Source: Hyphomicrobiales bacterium (lineage in GTDB: Bacteria > Pseudomonadota > Alphaproteobacteria > Rhizobiales > JALURZ01). From it: 7,474 bases of DNA. The DNA lies in NCBI GenBank assembly GCA_027058735.1, contig JALURZ010000179.1, positions 2,675 to 10,148 of the forward strand. Direction: 5' to 3'. Numbering within the stretch: position 1 is the first letter of the stretch; each line of letters starts with the position of its first letter. The notes below the pieces were generated by a model. It ran no database searches. It had not been told where the DNA came from and was given only the letters and a program-made list of their open reading frames with translations. This document shows positions 5,557-7,474 of this stretch, in pieces. The translations under genes and the position numbers were made by a program.

Positions 5557-6806
5557 CACGTGTCCAGGTCGATGCCGGCGATGGCTTTTGAAAATTCTTC
5601 TGCATCGAACGGCCGCAGGTCGTCAACGCCTTCGCCGATGCCGATGGCATGAATGGGCAGGCCGAAGCCGGCCGCGATGGCAACCAGAATGCCGCCGCGC
5701 GCGGTGCCGTCCAGCTTGGTCATGATGATGCCGGTGACCCCGGCGGTGCGGTGGAACACTGCGGCCTGGGAGATCGCGTTCTGGCCGGTCGTGGCATCGA
5801 GGATGAGGAGCACCGCATGGGGCGCGGTGTCGTCGTGCTTCTTCACGACGCGGATGATCTTTTCCAGTTCGCCCATGAGGTCCGCCTTGTTCTGCAGCCG
5901 GCCGGCGGTGTCGATCATCAGGATGTCGCAGCCGGCTTCGCGCGCCCGGCGCATGGCCTCATAGGCGACGCCGGAGGCGTCCGAGCCCTGGGCGCCCGCG
6001 ACAACCGGTGCGCCGCTGCGTTCGCCCCAGACCTTGAGCTGGTCGATGGCCGCGGCGCGAAACGTGTCGCAGGCCGCGATCATGACCGAAAAATTCTCCT
6101 GCCCCGCGATGGCCGCCAGCTTGCCGATGGTGGTGGTCTTGCCGGTGCCGTTGACGCCGACCACCAGAATGACAAACGGTTGCTGCCCCGCGCCGAAGGT
6201 AAACGGCCGGGCGACCGGCTCCAGCACTTTTCGCACTTCGCCGGACAGGATCCGCCTGATTTCTTCGGGCTCCACTTCCTTGTCATAGCGCCCTTCGGCC
6301 ACGGCTTGCGTGATTGCCGTGGCGGTGTCGATGCCGAGATCCGCCTGGATCAGAATATCTTCAAGCTGCTGAAGCGTATCGTCGTCGAGCTTGCGCTTGG
6401 TGAAGATATCGCTGATGCCGCTCGACAGGGCCTGGGACGACTTCGACAGGCCGTCCTTGATCCGGCGAAACCAGCCGCGGCGCTGCTGTTCGCGCGGTTC
6501 GTCGGGCGCGGCCTCGTGCGCAACGCGGCGCGGTGCGGCGCGCGGTTCACCGGGCGGCGGCGCCTTTGTCTCGGGCTGCTTGCGGGGCTTTTCCTTTTTC
6601 GCCGGTTTTTTTTCGGGCGGCTTCGGCTTTGGCTTTGCCTTTGCCTTTGCCTTCGCGGGCTTGGGTTCCGCCGCCTTTGCTTGCGGCTTTGGCGCATCGG
6701 CTTGCGCGACCACGGGCTGTTCGCGAGGCGCATCCTCCTTGCCCGCGATGCGCTTGAACATGCGCCGGAAGAAGCCGCCGGTCTTTATCCGCCGGCACTG
6801 GAACAT
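5556..6806 (-). CDS. ftsY: Signal recognition particle receptor FtsY (native 5' end probably lost)
   Basis: FtsY is the GTPase receptor that docks signal recognition particle-ribosome complexes at the membrane. Counted from ATG 6806 (416 residues), a Lys/Ala/Pro-rich acidic-basic linker covers about 35-108, the N domain starts with GWFRRIKDGLSKSS (111-124), and the G domain carries G1 GVNGTGKTT (217-225), CDTFRAAA (246-253), DTAGR (299-303), DATTGQN (337-343) and TKLDGTARGG (363-372). The C-terminus is complete. The start is uncertain. ATG 6761 has no ribosome binding site, and KTGGFFRR before it looks like genuine FtsY sequence, while the residues beyond (MFQCRRI) lie in DNA that I attribute to a foreign contig piece. 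The real start is therefore probably missing, and coding is supported only to about 6785. An 8-A run (6606-6613, + strand T) lies within the linker. Confidence 0.93.
   Translation of the reverse strand: MFQCRRIKTGGFFRRMFKRIAGKEDAPREQPVVAQADAPKPQAKAAEPKPAKAKAKAKPKPKPPEKKPAKKEKPRKQPETKAPPPGEPRAAPRRVAHEAAPDEPREQQRRGWFRRIKDGLSKSSQALSSGISDIFTKRKLDDDTLQQLEDILIQADLGIDTATAITQAVAEGRYDKEVEPEEIRRILSGEVRKVLEPVARPFTFGAGQQPFVILVVGVNGTGKTTTIGKLAAIAGQENFSVMIAACDTFRAAAIDQLKVWGERSGAPVVAGAQGSDASGVAYEAMRRAREAGCDILMIDTAGRLQNKADLMGELEKIIRVVKKHDDTAPHAVLLILDATTGQNAISQAAVFHRTAGVTGIIMTKLDGTARGGILVAIAAGFGLPIHAIGIGEGVDDLRPFDAEEFSKAIAGIDLDT
6621..6656. repeat. Six hexamer units within the ftsY linker region
   Basis: Six consecutive 6-base units occur on the + strand: CTTCGG, CTTTGG, CTTTGC three times, then CTTCGC. 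Read on the coding strand they give alternating Lys-Ala and Lys-Pro pairs in the FtsY linker. Such tracts vary in length between relatives, and the reading frame is kept whenever whole units are gained or lost. Confidence 0.7.
6780..6792. other. Probable chimeric contig junction
   Basis: The recognisable FtsY frame on the - strand stops making sense at about this point. A + strand frame with a different composition starts to make sense here (LYPPALEHYQQ) without any start codon of its own. Base composition and codon use change from GC-rich to AT-richer. CTTTATCCGC at 6783-6792 recurs at 6825-6834. A join of two unrelated sequences is the simplest reading; the exact base cannot be fixed by eye. 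Confidence 0.7.
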
Positions 6807-6911
6807 TATCAGCAGTTACTGTCACTTTATCCGCAAAGCCTGTTTTACGATCAGGCACGTCTGAGAGCGCGTGAATTATACGAAGCCTCGCCAAAGGAGA
6901 AGATGCCGTGA
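6780..6911 (+). CDS. C-terminal fragment of a helical, TPR-like protein (5' end missing)
   Basis: About 42 residues read LYPPALEHYQQLLSLYPQSL at the start and end ELYEASPKEKMP before TGA 6909-6911. The pattern of an aromatic/leucine helix, then LYP, then a second helix with FYDQARLRARELYE resembles the end of a tetratricopeptide-type repeat protein, but the piece is too short to assign. It has no start codon: upstream, the frame runs into ftsY antisense sequence. I take it as the remainder of a gene cut by the junction. Its stop overlaps the GTG start of the next gene (GTGA), so the two probably form one operon in their source genome. Confidence 0.5.
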   Translation, partial: GLYPPALEHYQQLLSLYPQSLFYDQARLRARELYEASPKEKMP

Positions 6912-7474
6912 AGCAGATCCGATTTTATCTGATAATTGTATTTTTGTTTCTTATAATTTTGCCTTTGGAAGCCCAATACATGCTCATTCCGATGGATCTT
7001 TCCCAGAAAGACCATTTGAAAGCCTACGGTGTGGCATATTTTGTTTTGGAGAATCAGGTGAATGTGGAATGGTTGTTGAATTATCGCGGTGGATCGTTTT
7101 TGTTTACAGCGAATCCTCGCTTCGAAAACGAGTGCCGATTGCGCGGGGTAAGTTACGAAAAGATCAATGAGGCGCAGGTCAATCAAATTTATGCAACCAT
7201 CGAAGAAAATAATATGGAACGGGTACTGCTGGAAAAGGCGCCCAAGATTGCCGTCTATACGCCGCCAAATTATCAACCCTGGGACGATGCGGTGACTCTG
7301 GTACTGACCTATGCGGAAATTCCTTATGATAAGATTTATGATCCGGAGGTGCTGGCGGGTAGACTGTCGGAATATGACTGGCTGCATTTGCATCACGAGG
7401 ATTTTACCGGACAGTACGGCAAATTCTGGGCGAGTTATCGCAACGAACCCTGGTATATTCGTCAACAAATGGAG
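6908..7474 (+). CDS. Predicted secreted protein, 'asparagine synthetase B'-annotated family (3' end outside window)
   Basis: The frame from GTG 6908 stays open to the last base and gives 189 residues. AAGGAGA (6894-6900) lies 7 bases upstream. The N-terminus KQIRFYLIIVFLFLIILPLEAQ is a clear signal peptide or anchor, with likely cleavage after LEA. The mature part includes WLLNYRGGSFLF, LLEKAPKIAVYTPPN, PWDDAVTLVL and LHLHHEDFTGQYGKF. From memory these match proteins of Bacteroidota and related phyla labelled 'asparagine synthetase B'. That label is doubtful: no N-terminal catalytic cysteine of a glutamine amidotransferase and no ATP-pyrophosphatase motif is visible, and the protein seems exported. 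AVYTPPN...WDDAVT...AEIPYD is more like an amidotransferase-fold, ThuA-like layout (inference). Function unknown. Composition is AT-richer than in the ccm and ftsY genes, which points to another source organism. Confidence 0.8.
   Translation, partial: MKQIRFYLIIVFLFLIILPLEAQYMLIPMDLSQKDHLKAYGVAYFVLENQVNVEWLLNYRGGSFLFTANPRFENECRLRGVSYEKINEAQVNQIYATIEENNMERVLLEKAPKIAVYTPPNYQPWDDAVTLVLTYAEIPYDKIYDPEVLAGRLSEYDWLHLHHEDFTGQYGKFWASYRNEPWYIRQQME

Noticed and set aside
5649..6911. A 420-codon + strand frame opposite ftsY
   Set aside because: Nearly all of it is antisense to a clear FtsY; the translation is Gly/Ala/Asp-rich with a Phe/Leu-rich low-complexity stretch. Only its last about 42 codons, beyond the junction, look genuine.
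6851..7468. A 205-codon - strand frame at the right end
   Set aside because: It lies opposite the signal-peptide protein, which has a good ribosome binding site, a signal peptide and recognisable motifs. The - strand product has none of these.
1..7474. CRISPR arrays, insertion sequences, rRNA genes or complete tRNA genes
   Set aside because: No spaced direct repeats, transposase-like proteins, terminal repeats or RNA gene signatures were seen.

Overview
The window looks like a piece of an alphaproteobacterial chromosome joined, near base 6785, to DNA from an unrelated organism. Bases 1 to about 6780 are mostly GC-rich. They carry a cytochrome c maturation cluster in the order ccmA-ccmB-ccmC-ccmD-ccmG, followed by yciB and ftsY; this order, and a ccm cluster split from ccmE/F/H/I, is typical of Alphaproteobacteria (established knowledge). 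Bases from about 6785 to 7474 are visibly AT-richer, use different codons, and encode on the + strand proteins that recall the Bacteroidota/Calditrichota/Gemmatimonadota side of the tree. I therefore read the right end as a probable chimeric contig join, not a natural neighbourhood.

Layout. 1-287: C-terminal part of an unidentified protein. 411-865: an antitoxin-toxin pair of the RelE/ParE/HigB type with an ATGA overlap, in DNA less GC-rich than the ccm genes. 922-3826: the ccm operon on the + strand, tightly packed (ATGA at ccmA/ccmB, 7 bases between ccmC and ccmD, close coupling at ccmD/ccmG), with a possible 28-codon micro-ORF bridging ccmB and ccmC. 3893-4288: a small, probably disordered hypothetical protein on the + strand whose stop codon overlaps the stop of a convergent marR-type regulator (4285-4788, - strand). 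4789-4986: a non-coding stretch with a candidate promoter, two short inverted repeats and two GANTC sites. 4987-5556 and 5556-about 6785: yciB and ftsY on the - strand, with overlapping stop and start. After the junction: the last about 42 residues of a helical-repeat-like protein, then the first 189 residues of a predicted secreted protein that runs off the window end.

How the genes work together. CcmA and CcmB are the ATPase and membrane parts of the ABC complex that, with CcmC and CcmD, loads heme on the chaperone CcmE and releases it. CcmG is the periplasmic thioredoxin-like protein that keeps apocytochrome c cysteines reduced. FtsY is the signal recognition particle receptor and YciB an inner membrane envelope protein; both are housekeeping genes. 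I see no strong candidate for a new biological system inside the alphaproteobacterial part. The least understood items are the secreted protein at the right end, the small protein at 3893-4288 and the micro-ORF between ccmB and ccmC. No gene-free stretch exceeds 300 bases; the largest is 4789-4986.
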